From contig JACJZQ010000005.1 of assembly GCA_020635495.1 (NCBI GenBank), positions 1 to 64,000 of the forward strand: a stretch of 64,000 nt of DNA, read 5' to 3'. The position numbers and the translations under genes are program-made. Below the pieces are notes generated by a model. The model searched no databases, had not been told where the DNA came from, and saw nothing but the letters and a program-made list of their open reading frames with translations. This DNA is from Flavobacteriales bacterium (GTDB taxonomy: Bacteria > Bacteroidota > Bacteroidia > UBA10329). Shown here in pieces: positions 1 through 9,427 of this stretch (the stretch's first letter is position 1; each line of letters starts with the position of its first letter).

Positions 1-1619
1 ATGTAGATACCGTGAGCAAGGTCTCCTGCTGGAAGTCTCACTTTGTTCATTCCATCTACTGCCATTCCGCTGAAATCCAATGCTCTCTTACCAGCCGCAT
101 CATACAACATGATGTTGTAATTCTCATTGTCGTTGGCCGTGAATTCTACAACCACATCGGTATTGTCTACTTCGTAAGCATTTACAAAGTTGAAATCGTT
201 TCCGGCATCACCACAAGTAACAGCAATTACCTCTGAGTAGGTAGACTTACCAGAAAAGTCAGTGTCTTTCAATCTATAGTAAGAAGTACCACTGAAAGGC
301 ATCGGGTCTTTCACTTCGTAAGACAAAGGCTGGTTGCTGTTACCAGCACCTTCAATGATATCCACCATTTCGAAATCTGTTCCGTTCAAGCTACGCTCAA
401 CAGTAAAGAAATCGTTGTTGGTCTCCGTCCAAGTTGTCCAGCTGATGCTGATCTCATCTCCTTCACACTGTCCCATGAAACGAACCAACTCAATTGGCAG
501 CGGATCACTGTTGTCAACCAACGTCCAAACTGGGTAAAGGTCTTCTCCAACAGTACCAGGGTCTAAACCGATCTGAATTGTTGTTGTATTTCCTACTGGG
601 TCAGTAATTACCGATGGCACACCGTACAACCAATCACCCCATTTATCCAAGTTGTGATTGTAACGCTGAGCAATCAGTAAAGACTCGTCAATGTGGTTCG
701 GAGCAGCAACTTCAGATTGCGCGTACTTGAATTGATATTCGAAACGAGGAGTTCCCGTGTATCCACCCATTCCTTCACCGATATTCTCTGCATCAATGAT
801 CCAGAAACGGTCAACTGTCCAGTAATGAGCTGCTTGAATGTAATCATCCGTCAAGTGTTGAACCGTTGTAGGAAGATCAGCCCAAGCAGTAGAAGGAGGA
901 GCAGTTGCGATGTTCGGGTAAGTTGCCTCATCAAACGAGTTCTGAGCATCCGTAACGTAAGTAGAGAACGTCTTGTAATTTGAACTCGGTACAGCGGCTG
1001 TAGTAATGTTGTATTGGAATGCCAGATCAGTCGGAGACGCTGCATCCGTTCCGAATGGAATGGTGTAGTTACCTGTGTTTGTTCCAATGTTCCAACGCAA
1101 AATTCCATAACCACCACTTGCAGGACCTGTCTCAGATATGATGTGCCCTGTTCCGGTGATTGCTGTTGTTGCGGAGTTTTCGATGTCCAGCGTATTGGTA
1201 TTCAATCGAACACCTTGGCCATTCAGCGTAAGTACGTCAAAAACATTTGCATCAACACCGTTCAGTGTTTTGTGTCCTGTTCCTTCAACAATGAGGTCAT
1301 AAAAGTCGGTTGGTTGTGTCCCAGTAATGTCCTGAGTAGCTCCATCCAATTCAACAACACCGTTGTTGGTTGCAAAAACACCACCTGCGTCATTGTTCTC
1401 CCAATCACCTTCAACTTGCATGGTTCCAGCATTGGTTACTTCACCGCCTGTTTCGTTGGTAAAGCCTCCGTTGTCTATGTTCAAGTAGGTGCTGGCAGCA
1501 ATATTGATCTTCGCTCCGTTGTTAACTATACCTTGGGCCATCGTACCAAAACCTGCCAACAGGCAAGTGGCAAAAACTCCAATTTGTGCTAAAGAGTAAA
1601 CTTTTCTCATCTCTTTCAT
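1..1619 (-). CDS. T9SS type A sorting domain protein (3' end off the window)
   Basis: The minus-strand reading frame is open from an ATG at 1619 to the window edge, about 539 codons with no stop, so the last 20 or so residues are missing. It begins with a signal peptide ending near FGTMAQ. The N-terminal part is rich in Asn, Gly and Thr, as in beta-helical surface proteins (NNGAKINIAAS, GGVFATNNGVVELDG). Near the end is the PIELVRF...ISWTT...NNDFFTVERS...YYRLKDTDFSGKSTYSE block that commonly precedes a sorting domain in this phylum. The last visible residues, GMNKVRLPAGDLAHGIY, match the conserved core of the T9SS type A C-terminal domain. It is therefore probably exported by the type IX system and attached to the surface or released. 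Its specific role is unknown. A second ATG at 1610 is possible. Confidence 0.85.
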   Translation of the reverse strand, partial: MKEMRKVYSLAQIGVFATCLLAGFGTMAQGIVNNGAKINIAASTYLNIDNGGFTNETGGEVTNAGTMQVEGDWENNDAGGVFATNNGVVELDGATQDITGTQPTDFYDLIVEGTGHKTLNGVDANVFDVLTLNGQGVRLNTNTLDIENSATTAITGTGHIISETGPASGGYGILRWNIGTNTGNYTIPFGTDAASPTDLAFQYNITTAAVPSSNYKTFSTYVTDAQNSFDEATYPNIATAPPSTAWADLPTTVQHLTDDYIQAAHYWTVDRFWIIDAENIGEGMGGYTGTPRFEYQFKYAQSEVAAPNHIDESLLIAQRYNHNLDKWGDWLYGVPSVITDPVGNTTTIQIGLDPGTVGEDLYPVWTLVDNSDPLPIELVRFMGQCEGDEISISWTTWTETNNDFFTVERSLNGTDFEMVDIIEGAGNSNQPLSYEVKDPMPFSGTSYYRLKDTDFSGKSTYSEVIAVTCGDAGNDFNFVNAYEVDNTDVVVEFTANDNENYNIMLYDAAGKRALDFSGMAVDGMNKVRLPAGDLAHGIY

Positions 1620-1647
1620 CTCTTGATGTAAATCGTTCTGCTAAACG

Positions 1648-1655
1648 CAAATCGA
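1648..1655 (-). promoter_or_regulatory. possible -7 box for the T9SS protein gene
   Basis: On the minus strand this reads TCGATTTG, one mismatch from the Bacteroidota -7 consensus TAnnTTTG, and it lies 29 bases upstream of the ATG at 1619. No clear -33 TTG is seen, so this is weak. The rest of the 1620-1800 gap shows no recognisable feature. Confidence 0.3.
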
Positions 1656-1800
1656 ACTATAAAACTACCGTTTTCCTACAAGAGGATGACGGTAAAAACC
1701 AAGTTCATTTAAAATTCAACTTGCAATTTTCATTTTAGTCGGTGGATTTATTACGTAATTCGAGCCTAGACGTTTGGTCGTTTGTCGATATTGAATCAAG

Positions 1801-3072
1801 ATGAGCTGGGTTGAAAGAAAACATGTGCGCCTACCTGATTTCAGTTTGAATGCAGGTGTTCTTGATGGTTTTGATGTTGTTTTTCAATTGGATTTTGAAT
1901 CATTTGCTGAGCTAAACTTTCAAGGTTCAACAATTAAATTTTCGAAAATTCTAGGACTTGGCGCTGACGATGAGATGGTTGCTCGAGCAGGAACTGAGCT
2001 TTCGTCATTGAAAGGCTGGCTCGATGAGCAGTCCGACCTCGTGTTCGGTTATTTCTCTTACGACCTGAAGAATGATCTGGAGAAACTGACCAGTTCGAAT
2101 TCAGATTCTATCGGATTTCCAGCTTTTAATCTGGTGGTTCCACAGCATCTGCTGGTCTATTGTGAACAAGATGGATGGCACTGTTTCTCGCATGGAGAAT
2201 TTTCACCTGGCTCAGGGCAAAGGAAACTCTCACGAAGAAACATTGGGAATCCACTCACTGACATATCAGTACATGATTATGTACACAAGGTTGAGAATCT
2301 CCGGCAGCACATTCAGTTTGGTGACATTTACGAAGTCAATTACTGCGTTCAACATGGATTTAAAGATGCCGTGATTGACCCGTTTTCTCTCTACAATGAA
2401 CTGAAACAGTCATCGCCAGCTCCTTTTTCATGCTATGTGGCTGACCGAGGCAAGTATTTGCTCAGTGCAAGCCCAGAACGATTCATCCAAAAAATCGGCA
2501 GTCGTATTGTTTCGCAACCCATCAAGGGAACCAATAGAAGAACCTCTAACAATGAGGTGCAAAAGGAACTTCTGCGCACCAACGCAAAAGAGGTTTCTGA
2601 GAATGTGATGATTACCGACCTGGTAAGGAATGACCTTTCTAAAAGTGCTCGAAAAGGCACCGTGAAGGTTGAAGAACTTTGCGGTATCTATGAGTTTGAG
2701 CACGTAAATCAGATGATATCAACCGTTTCGGCTGAGATGAGAGATGATGTGCATCCCTTAGACGTAGTGCTGAATGCGTTTCCGATGGGATCGATGACCG
2801 GAGCTCCGAAGATTCGAGCCATGAAACTGATCGATCAATATGAAGACTTCTCCCGTGGATTGTATTCTGGAGCTGTCGGATATTTCACGCCTGAGTTGGA
2901 TTTCGATTTCAACGTGGTTATCCGAAGCATTCTGTACAACGAGGAGAAGAAAACCGTGACTTTTCCTACTGGAGGTGCCATCACGATCAACTCGGTTCCT
3001 GAGCTGGAGTATGAGGAATGCATGCTGAAGGCCGAAGCTATGCGTAATGTGCTGTTGAATCATGCGAAATAG
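1801..3072 (+). CDS. pabB: aminodeoxychorismate synthase component I (PabB)
   Basis: This 423-residue chorismate-binding enzyme makes 4-amino-4-deoxychorismate for folate synthesis, working with a glutamine amidotransferase subunit not present here. The chorismate-binding domain fills the C-terminal two thirds: GDIYEVNY near 174-181, SASPERF near 222-228, ENVMITDLVRNDL near 267-279, and FPMGSMTGAPK near 327-337. The motif PIKGT at 240-244 carries the lysine (K242) that marks PabB-type enzymes; anthranilate synthases (TrpE) have PIAGT instead, so PabB is favoured over TrpE. The end overlaps the next gene, tilS, by 11 bases, which suggests coupled translation. Confidence 0.92.
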   Translation: MSWVERKHVRLPDFSLNAGVLDGFDVVFQLDFESFAELNFQGSTIKFSKILGLGADDEMVARAGTELSSLKGWLDEQSDLVFGYFSYDLKNDLEKLTSSNSDSIGFPAFNLVVPQHLLVYCEQDGWHCFSHGEFSPGSGQRKLSRRNIGNPLTDISVHDYVHKVENLRQHIQFGDIYEVNYCVQHGFKDAVIDPFSLYNELKQSSPAPFSCYVADRGKYLLSASPERFIQKIGSRIVSQPIKGTNRRTSNNEVQKELLRTNAKEVSENVMITDLVRNDLSKSARKGTVKVEELCGIYEFEHVNQMISTVSAEMRDDVHPLDVVLNAFPMGSMTGAPKIRAMKLIDQYEDFSRGLYSGAVGYFTPELDFDFNVVIRSILYNEEKKTVTFPTGGAITINSVPELEYEECMLKAEAMRNVLLNHAK

Positions 3073-4336
3073 GTTTCTTGATTCAATGCAAAAGCTCGGT
3101 TTTCCGATTAACGGGAGAACGATTCTTGTGGCAGTTAGCGGTGGTGCGGATTCGATGGTTTTAGCTTCGTTGCTTTCAGGTTCCGGTTATAACATTGCTA
3201 TTGCGCATTGTAATTATCAACTGCGCGAAGCGGAATCGGATGCTGATGAAGCATTGGTCAAAGCCTGGTGTGCGGAACGGAATGTTCCGTTTCACTTGAA
3301 GAAGGTTGACACCAAAAAATTGGCCCGTGGATCCAATGCCTCCATTCAAATGATTGCACGGAACGAACGTTACAAGTTCTTTCAAGAGTTGATCGGTGTA
3401 CACGGTTATTGCGCAGTGGCTTTGGCGCACCATGCCAATGACCGTGTAGAATCGCTTCTGTTGAATGTGCTTCGCGGAACTGGAATCAAAGGGTTTCAAG
3501 GAATGCCTTCCAAGAGGGGGAATAGCATCCGCCCGTTGCTCGATTTCAAAAAAGAAGAGATAGTCGACTTTGCACGAGCACGGCAAGTCCCTTTTCGGGA
3601 AGATGCATCAAACGCGGACACATATTACAAACGGAATTGGGTCAGATTGAAGGTGCTGCCTCTTCTTGAAGCTTACGATCCAAATGCCATCTCCAAGCTT
3701 TTGGCATTCTGCCAGCGAGTAGAAACCGAGTTGCCCAATTACCAAAAGTGGGCGCGGAACGAAGTCTCGAAATTGAGAGAAGATGACCGTGTTTTTATTC
3801 AGCAATTGAACAGGTCGAAAACTCCATTCACGTTATTGAGGGAGATGCTGAAGCCATTTGGATTCAATTCAGATCTGATTCATGAGGTGATGGATATCTT
3901 GTCTTCAGACCCTGGCGCTGAAGTCAGGTCGGAAACTCACCGGGTGGTAAAAGACAGAGAACAGCTCGTCATTACATCTCTTTCAGAAACGGATCGGGAA
4001 CCAAACCTTGCTTTTCAAACCATCAGTAGAAATGAATTGGAAACGCTGAAAACAGATGCCCAGGTTGCACTGATAGATGCGGATGGTTTGGATGAAAAAC
4101 ATCTGAAGTTGAGGAAATGGCAACAGGGCGATAGGTTCAAGCCTCTGGGCATGGACCGCTGGAAGCTGTTGAGCGACTATTTCATTGATGAAAAATTCTC
4201 CATTCCACAGAAGGAAAGCACGTGGTTGCTCACCATGAATGATGAGATCGTTTGGGTAGTTGGGCATCGGTTGGATAATAGGTTCAAAGTGCAGCCGAAC
4301 ACCCAAAAAGTGTTAAAGGTCAGTCTGCTCGATTGA
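3062..4336 (+). CDS. tilS: tRNA(Ile)-lysidine synthase TilS
   Basis: A 424-residue cytosolic enzyme that uses ATP and lysine to convert C34 of the CAU anticodon of tRNA-Ile to lysidine, so that AUA codons are read as Ile. The N-type ATP-pyrophosphatase (PP-loop) motif SGGADS is at residues 26-31. The usual HCNYQLR and DAS..YKRNWVR patterns follow (the latter as DASNADTYYKRNWVR near 178-192). The C-terminal substrate-binding domain starts near LRKWQQGDRFKPLGM. The length is normal for the longer TilS forms. It overlaps pabB by 11 bases. An essential gene in most bacteria. Confidence 0.95.
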   Translation: MRNRFLDSMQKLGFPINGRTILVAVSGGADSMVLASLLSGSGYNIAIAHCNYQLREAESDADEALVKAWCAERNVPFHLKKVDTKKLARGSNASIQMIARNERYKFFQELIGVHGYCAVALAHHANDRVESLLLNVLRGTGIKGFQGMPSKRGNSIRPLLDFKKEEIVDFARARQVPFREDASNADTYYKRNWVRLKVLPLLEAYDPNAISKLLAFCQRVETELPNYQKWARNEVSKLREDDRVFIQQLNRSKTPFTLLREMLKPFGFNSDLIHEVMDILSSDPGAEVRSETHRVVKDREQLVITSLSETDREPNLAFQTISRNELETLKTDAQVALIDADGLDEKHLKLRKWQQGDRFKPLGMDRWKLLSDYFIDEKFSIPQKESTWLLTMNDEIVWVVGHRLDNRFKVQPNTQKVLKVSLLD

Positions 4337-4357
4337 ACATGTCTACACACCCTTGGT

Positions 4358-4365
4358 TACATTTG
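4358..4365 (+). promoter_or_regulatory. Bacteroidota -7 box (TACATTTG) for the lemA operon
   Basis: TACATTTG matches TAnnTTTG exactly. A TTG that could serve as the -33 element lies at 4333-4335, with a 22-base spacer. The box ends 17 bases before the lemA ATG at 4383, giving a short leader. Confidence 0.6.
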
Positions 4366-4382
4366 TACAAATCAAAAAACCA

Positions 4383-4958
4383 ATGAAACGACTACTATTC
4401 TTGCTGCTGATTGCTGGTTCCATGGGGCTTCAGAGCTGTCAATACAACACCATGGTTGAGAAACAAGAAGCCGTAACTGCACAATGGTCGCAGGTTGAGA
4501 ACGTTTACCAACGAAGAGCAGACCTCATCCCAAACTTGGTTGCAACCGTTAAAGGTTATGCAGATTTTGAGCAGGAAACCTTGACCGCTGTGATTGAGGC
4601 GCGTGCCAAAGCCACCAGCATCAATGTTGACCCATCAAAATTGGACGCTGGCAGTATTCAACAATTTCAAGCTGCGCAAGACGGACTTTCTTCTGCGCTG
4701 GCACGATTGATGGTTGTGGTTGAGAGGTATCCAGACCTGAAGGCCAATCAGAATTTCTTGGAATTGCAATCTCAATTGGAGGGAACGGAAAACCGGATTG
4801 CCGTTGAGCGTAGGAAGTACAATGAGACCGCTCAGGCTTACAACACTTACATCAGAAAGTTCCCGAATAACTTCATTGCTGGTATGTTCGATTTCGAGAA
4901 GATGGATTATTTCGAAGCGAAAGAAGGCTCAGAAGAAGCCCCAAAAGTGGAATTCTGA
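4383..4958 (+). CDS. lemA: LemA family lipoprotein
   Basis: I place the start at the ATG at 4383 rather than an upstream in-frame ATG at 4353, because it gives a clean lipoprotein signal (MKRLLFLLLIAGSMGLQSC) and lies downstream of the -7 box. The 191-residue product is a LemA protein: the QWSQVENVYQRRADLIPNLV pattern near residues 33-52 and the NRIAVERRKYNETAQAYN pattern near 139-156 are family hallmarks. LemA proteins are helical, membrane-anchored proteins of unclear function, commonly encoded with TPM-domain proteins, exactly as here. Two TPM-domain genes follow, and the next start codon lies only one base past this stop. Confidence 0.92.
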   Translation: MKRLLFLLLIAGSMGLQSCQYNTMVEKQEAVTAQWSQVENVYQRRADLIPNLVATVKGYADFEQETLTAVIEARAKATSINVDPSKLDAGSIQQFQAAQDGLSSALARLMVVVERYPDLKANQNFLELQSQLEGTENRIAVERRKYNETAQAYNTYIRKFPNNFIAGMFDFEKMDYFEAKEGSEEAPKVEF

Positions 4959-4959
4959 T

Positions 4960-5394
4960 TTGAAGGCATCCGAATATTTCACGGACGAACGGCTGGCCGA
5001 GATAGACGCGGCCATCAAACAGGCTGAGAAGACCACTTCGGGTGAAATCCGTCTTTACGTGGAAGATAAGTGCAAAGAAGATGTGCTTGACCACGCAGCA
5101 TTCCTTTTCGGAGAGTTGAACATGCACAAGACGGAACTCCGCAATGGGGTTCTGTTCTATTTAGCCATGCAAGATCACAAGTTTGCCATTTTGGGAGATG
5201 CCGGCATCAACGCTAAAGTGGATAAAGATTTCTGGGACCATATCAAAGAAGAAATGGTTTCGTATTTCAAGAATGGTGAATTCGCTAAAGGTTTAGAAAC
5301 GGGCATTTCAATGGCTGGAAAAGCGTTGGCCGAACACTTCCCGTACCTAAAGGGTGATACGAATGAATTGCCTGACGACATCATTGTGAAATGA
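4960..5394 (+). CDS. TPM domain protein
   Basis: A 144-residue protein with a TPM (Psb32/TLP18.3/MOLO-1) domain: LAEIDAAIKQAEKTTSGEIRLYVE, then FAILGDAGINAKVDKDFWDHI. It has no signal peptide. I choose the TTG at 4960 as start, one base after the lemA stop. The frame stays open upstream to 4798, but that part lies inside lemA and is not conserved-looking. It overlaps the next TPM gene by ATGA at 5391-5394, so lemA and the two TPM genes form one operon. TPM domains have been linked to phosphatase activity and to membrane-protein maintenance, but the role here is not known. Confidence 0.85.
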   Translation: MKASEYFTDERLAEIDAAIKQAEKTTSGEIRLYVEDKCKEDVLDHAAFLFGELNMHKTELRNGVLFYLAMQDHKFAILGDAGINAKVDKDFWDHIKEEMVSYFKNGEFAKGLETGISMAGKALAEHFPYLKGDTNELPDDIIVK

Positions 5395-6179
5395 GGGGTC
5401 TGCTATTCATATGGCTGTTGGCGGTTTCGTTCATTTCGTTTGGTCAGGATTTTCCGAAAACGCCTGATCGTTTGGTGAATGACTATGCGGATGCCCTGTC
5501 GGATGTGGAGGAGCAAGCGTTGGAAGACAAGTTGGTAGCGTTTGATAATCAGACCTCGGTTCAGATTGCCATTGCCATTCTCAAGACGCTTGACGGATAT
5601 CCAATAGCCGATTACACGGTTGAACTGTTCAATGAGTGGAAGGTCGGTAATGCGAAATACGATAATGGGGTGCTGATCCTTCTTTCTTATGAGGAAAGAA
5701 AAATTTGGATCACTTCCGGCTACGGAGTGGAGGGCAGTCTGCCGGATGCAACTCTCAAACGCATTATTGAGAATGAGATCATTCCTCAGTTCAAACAGAA
5801 TGATTACGCTGGCGGTCTGAGCGCTGGTGCCGATGCGATTATTGCCGCAACTCAAGGCGAATATCAGGGAGCGGGGAATGGTGGCGAAGAAGACCCCGCG
5901 CCTGTCATCATACTGGTGGTCGGAATCATTGTATTGTTCTGGGTGATCTTTTGGCTGATTGCGGCTGCAGAAGCAAAACGCTATGCACGGCTGAACGGAA
6001 TGAGTTTTTGGGCTGCTTGGGCGCTTCTGAACGCGTCAAGGAAAAGTCACAGTGGCTCTTGGGGAAGTTTTTCGGGAGGCAGTGGCGGTTTCGGAGGCGG
6101 AAGTTTTGGAGGTGGAGGGGGTTTTGGCGGCTTCGGAGGCGGCAGTTCGGGTGGTGGCGGTGCTGGAGGAAGTTGGTAA
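5391..6179 (+). CDS. TPM domain membrane protein with Gly-rich tail (YgcG-like)
   Basis: A 262-residue protein with a signal peptide (MRGLLFIWLLAVSFISFGQ). It has a TPM domain near residues 25-145 (RLVNDYADALSDVEEQALEDKL, KIWITSGYGVEGSLPD) and one transmembrane helix near 172-193 (VIILVVGIIVLFWVIFWLIA). The C-terminal tail is almost entirely Gly, Ser and Phe, ending GGGGAGGSW. This is the typical YgcG layout. The start overlaps the stop of the preceding TPM gene by four bases. It is third in the lemA-TPM-TPM operon and probably sits in the inner membrane with the TPM domain outside. Confidence 0.9.
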   Translation: MRGLLFIWLLAVSFISFGQDFPKTPDRLVNDYADALSDVEEQALEDKLVAFDNQTSVQIAIAILKTLDGYPIADYTVELFNEWKVGNAKYDNGVLILLSYEERKIWITSGYGVEGSLPDATLKRIIENEIIPQFKQNDYAGGLSAGADAIIAATQGEYQGAGNGGEEDPAPVIILVVGIIVLFWVIFWLIAAAEAKRYARLNGMSFWAAWALLNASRKSHSGSWGSFSGGSGGFGGGSFGGGGGFGGFGGGSSGGGGAGGSW

Positions 6180-6187
6180 TTTGCACC

Positions 6188-6880
6188 ATGCAACTCTCCG
6201 CAGAAAAACAGAAACAGGCAGATTACATCTATCTCATCCTTGCGGGCATCTTCATCGCATCGCTGGTTTCCTGCAATCTCATCTTTCAGAAATTCTTTAC
6301 ATGGAGCCCATTCGGGCTATACACGTTTGAGATTTCGGTTGGAATTTTACCATACCCGATCACATTCTTGGTTACTGACCTCATCTCAGAAATTTATGGG
6401 TTGAAACGAGCCAACAGGGTAGTTATGGCCGGTCTTATTTCAAGTGTTTTTGTACTTGGCGTAGTCTCTTTGGCAGAAGTTTCTACCGCTACAGATTGGT
6501 CTCCCGTTTCCGATCAAGAGTTCAGCAAAGTGTTTGGTTTGACAGGAGCAGCCGTGGGTGCGTCCATGGCCGCATATCTTGCAGCGCAATTCATCGACAT
6601 TCGCCTGTTTCATTTCTGGAAACGACTCACAAAAGGCAAGCACCTCTGGATCAGAAACAACTTTTCTACCATGACTTCACAATTAGTAGATACCACCATC
6701 GTTGTGGGAATTCTGTGCATCCTCGATAAGATCGAATGGGACCTGTTCGGGCAACTGGTTGTAGCGGGTTGGCTCTTTAAAGTGATAGTGGCCGCATTTG
6801 ATACTCCTTTTCTGTATCTAAGTACGTGGGGCATCCGTAAATACCTCGGTTTGAATGGAAGTGAGGAGGTCGAATTCTGA
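6188..6880 (+). CDS. yhhQ: queuosine precursor transporter (YhhQ/DUF165 family)
   Basis: A 230-residue integral membrane protein with about six hydrophobic helices. Family signatures include SCNLIFQK, ILPYPITFLVTDLISEIYG and WIRNNFSTMTSQLVDTTIV. The family imports queuosine precursors such as preQ0, which feed tRNA wobble-base modification. The ATG at 6188 follows the TPM gene by eight bases. The frame is open further upstream inside the Gly-rich tail of that gene, which I reject as coding. It may be the last gene of the lemA operon. Confidence 0.88.
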   Translation: MQLSAEKQKQADYIYLILAGIFIASLVSCNLIFQKFFTWSPFGLYTFEISVGILPYPITFLVTDLISEIYGLKRANRVVMAGLISSVFVLGVVSLAEVSTATDWSPVSDQEFSKVFGLTGAAVGASMAAYLAAQFIDIRLFHFWKRLTKGKHLWIRNNFSTMTSQLVDTTIVVGILCILDKIEWDLFGQLVVAGWLFKVIVAAFDTPFLYLSTWGIRKYLGLNGSEEVEF

Positions 6881-6964
6881 AGTAGGGTCTATCGTGAGAC
6901 AGATCACACTATAACAGTTTGCAATTTTGTAACCTCGTAATCCGAAAATTGACGACACGGTAAG

Positions 6965-9358
6965 ATGATGAGATCGATTATGCTGACGATGCTGATGGCG
7001 TTGTCAATTTCAAGTTCAATTGCGCAGATATACGACCCGGTTGATTGGTCATTCAGCGCAAAACGGGTAAGCGAATCAGAGGCCAAATTGACCTTCACAG
7101 CCGATATTCAGACTGGATGGCATCTTTATTCGCAGCACTTGGATGATGGCGGCCCCATTCCAACCAGTTTCACATTCAAAGAATTGGGCGGTGCCAAGCT
7201 AAAGGGCGAAGTTCAGGAAGGCGAAGGTCATACCGAGATGGACAAGAACTTCGGGATGACCGTCAAGTTCTTTGAGGGCAAGGCCGAATTTGTTCAGATG
7301 GTTGAGCTCACCTCTGCCAAAACCAAATTGACAGGCGAGTTGGAGTTCATGGTTTGCAATGATGAGCGCTGTTTACCGCCAGAATACAAGGAGTTTGAAT
7401 TCACGGTTCCTGAAGCGAGTTTGGAGAAAGACATGGCCCCATCCGATAAAGGCCACGATTCGCAATCAGAGATTTTTGAGCCTGTTACTTGGACATTCAG
7501 TCAGAAAGACCTTGGAAATGGTGAATTCGAATTACAGTTCAAAGCCACAATAGAAGAGCACTGGCATGTTTATTCCATGACTCTTCCAGAAGAGACGATG
7601 ACGCTTCCAACAGCCTTTGAGTTTGATTCGCTGAAAGGTGTTCAATTGGATGGAAAGGTGGTGGAGCCGGAACCGATAACCAAGTTCGATTCCGTGAATG
7701 AGGAAGAGCTTTCTTGGTTTGAGAATGAAGTGACGTTTACACAGAAAGTCCGATTGACCGAGAGCGATGGCTACATCAAAGGCGCACTCAATTTCATGGC
7801 CTGTGATGATGAAAAGTGTTTGGCTCCTGAGTGGGTCGATTTTGAATTTAAACTGAGTGGAGAAGTAGCAGAAGGAAGTTCTTCTATTGGAGAGTCGTCA
7901 TCGAAAGACAGATCTTGGATCGGCATTTTCATCGCGGGTTTTTTAGGTGGATTTCTGGCATTGCTGACACCATGCGTTTTCCCAATGATTCCGCTTACGG
8001 TTTCGTTCTTCACCAAGCAGAGTAAAGACCGAGCAAAGGGAATTACAAACGCGTTGCTCTACGGCTTCTTCATCATCTTCATTTATGTGGTTCTGGGCTT
8101 TGCGGTAACGGTCACTTTTGGTGCAGATGCTTTGAATGCGTTGAGCACGAATGTGTGGTTCAATCTGTTCTTCTTTGTGTTGCTAGTGGTGTTTGCCATT
8201 TCGTTCCTCGGTGCGTTTGAGATAACGCTTCCAAGCTCTTGGGTAAACAAGGCCGATCAGGCCTCAGACCGCGGAGGCATCATCGGCATCTTCTTCATGG
8301 CATTTACGCTTTCGTTGGTTTCATTCTCTTGTACAGGTCCGATCATCGGAACACTGTTGGTTGAAGCCGCGGTGAATGGTGGCGTTATGGGCCCGATCAT
8401 GGGAATGACAGGATTCTCTCTGGCGTTGGCACTTCCTTTCGGGTTGTTTGCCGCATTCCCCGGTTGGTTGAATTCCATGCCAAAATCTGGCGGTTGGCTC
8501 AACTCAGTAAAAGTGGTTCTTGGTCTATTGGAACTGGCTTTGGCCTTGAAGTTCTTGAGCAACGCAGATCTTGTTGTTCAAGCTGGTTTACTGAAGCGAG
8601 AATTGTTCCTCGCCATTTGGATCGGCATTTTCGGAACGTTGGCACTCTATCTATTTGGATTCATCCGTTTTCCACATGATTCGCCAGCAAACAACATTTC
8701 AATACCGCGCTACATGTTCGGGTTGGTGGTGTTGGTGTTTACCATCTATCTGATTCCAGGATTGTGGGGTGCACCACTGAAGATCATCAGCGGTTTCCCA
8801 CCACCCAATTTCTACAGTGAAAGTCCGAATGGTTTCGGTGGAGGTGGGACAGTTTCATCAGCCGTAACACTTTCCGAAAACGGAGAAATTGTGGGAGACC
8901 CAGAGCATTGTCCGCACGGATTGCCTTGTTTCCACGATTATGAGGAAGGAATGGCATATGCCAAGGAAGCTGGGTTACCTGTGATGTTGGATTTTACCGG
9001 TTGGGCATGCGTTAACTGCCGTAAAATGGAAGAACAGGTTTGGAGCGACCCTCGCGTATTGAAGAGGCTTCGCGAAGATTTCGTGCTCATTTCATTGTAC
9101 GTGGATGAAAAATTGGAACTGCCGAAAGATGAACAGATCGAGGTGACGATTGGCGGCAAAACCAAGAAACTCCGAACAGTTGGAAACAAGTGGAGCTACA
9201 TGCAGGCAGAACGATATGGCAATAATTCGCAGCCGTATTACGTGATTCTTGATCACAATGAAAACCAGCTTGGTCCGTCTGCCGCTTACGATCCAGACAT
9301 AGAGTTATACGTCAATTGGCTGGATGCTGGTAAGGCTGCATTCGAATCCGTGAACTGA
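6965..9358 (+). CDS. dsbD: protein-disulfide reductase DsbD-like, with two N-terminal domains
   Basis: A 797-residue envelope protein that carries electrons across the inner membrane to periplasmic thiol proteins. It starts with a signal peptide (ending SSSIAQ). Two copies of the DsbD N-terminal immunoglobulin-like domain follow, near 23-145 and 168-300, each with a Cys pair (CNDERC, CDDEKC). Then comes a block of about eight to nine membrane helices, near 318-600, with the two expected Cys sites (LTPCVFPM and FSCTGP). The C-terminal thioredoxin-like domain, near 670-797, has the active site WACVNC. Two N-terminal domains in tandem are common in Bacteroidota and exceed the E. coli layout. It stands alone between the lemA cluster and a LuxR-type regulator. 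Confidence 0.92.
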   Translation: MMRSIMLTMLMALSISSSIAQIYDPVDWSFSAKRVSESEAKLTFTADIQTGWHLYSQHLDDGGPIPTSFTFKELGGAKLKGEVQEGEGHTEMDKNFGMTVKFFEGKAEFVQMVELTSAKTKLTGELEFMVCNDERCLPPEYKEFEFTVPEASLEKDMAPSDKGHDSQSEIFEPVTWTFSQKDLGNGEFELQFKATIEEHWHVYSMTLPEETMTLPTAFEFDSLKGVQLDGKVVEPEPITKFDSVNEEELSWFENEVTFTQKVRLTESDGYIKGALNFMACDDEKCLAPEWVDFEFKLSGEVAEGSSSIGESSSKDRSWIGIFIAGFLGGFLALLTPCVFPMIPLTVSFFTKQSKDRAKGITNALLYGFFIIFIYVVLGFAVTVTFGADALNALSTNVWFNLFFFVLLVVFAISFLGAFEITLPSSWVNKADQASDRGGIIGIFFMAFTLSLVSFSCTGPIIGTLLVEAAVNGGVMGPIMGMTGFSLALALPFGLFAAFPGWLNSMPKSGGWLNSVKVVLGLLELALALKFLSNADLVVQAGLLKRELFLAIWIGIFGTLALYLFGFIRFPHDSPANNISIPRYMFGLVVLVFTIYLIPGLWGAPLKIISGFPPPNFYSESPNGFGGGGTVSSAVTLSENGEIVGDPEHCPHGLPCFHDYEEGMAYAKEAGLPVMLDFTGWACVNCRKMEEQVWSDPRVLKRLREDFVLISLYVDEKLELPKDEQIEVTIGGKTKKLRTVGNKWSYMQAERYGNNSQPYYVILDHNENQLGPSAAYDPDIELYVNWLDAGKAAFESVN

Positions 9359-9394
9359 TTCGAATTGAAGTTTGTTTTCTTGATGCCGAGCGCG

Positions 9395-9402
9395 TTACTT
9401 TG
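9395..9402 (+). promoter_or_regulatory. probable -7 box for the response regulator gene
   Basis: TTACTTTG has one mismatch to TAnnTTTG. A perfect -33 TTTG lies at 9371-9374, with a 20-base spacer. The box ends 25 bases before the ATG at 9428. Confidence 0.45.
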
Positions 9403-9427
9403 CGCTTGTTTAGAATCTGTCTAAATA

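Noticed and set aside
1014..1592. 192-codon plus-strand frame
   Set aside because: Antisense to the T9SS protein gene, which has a signal peptide and sorting domain.
5951..6187. Extended start for the queuosine-precursor transporter
   Set aside because: Runs in an alternate frame through the Gly-rich tail of the TPM gene; the ATG at 6188 is the natural start.
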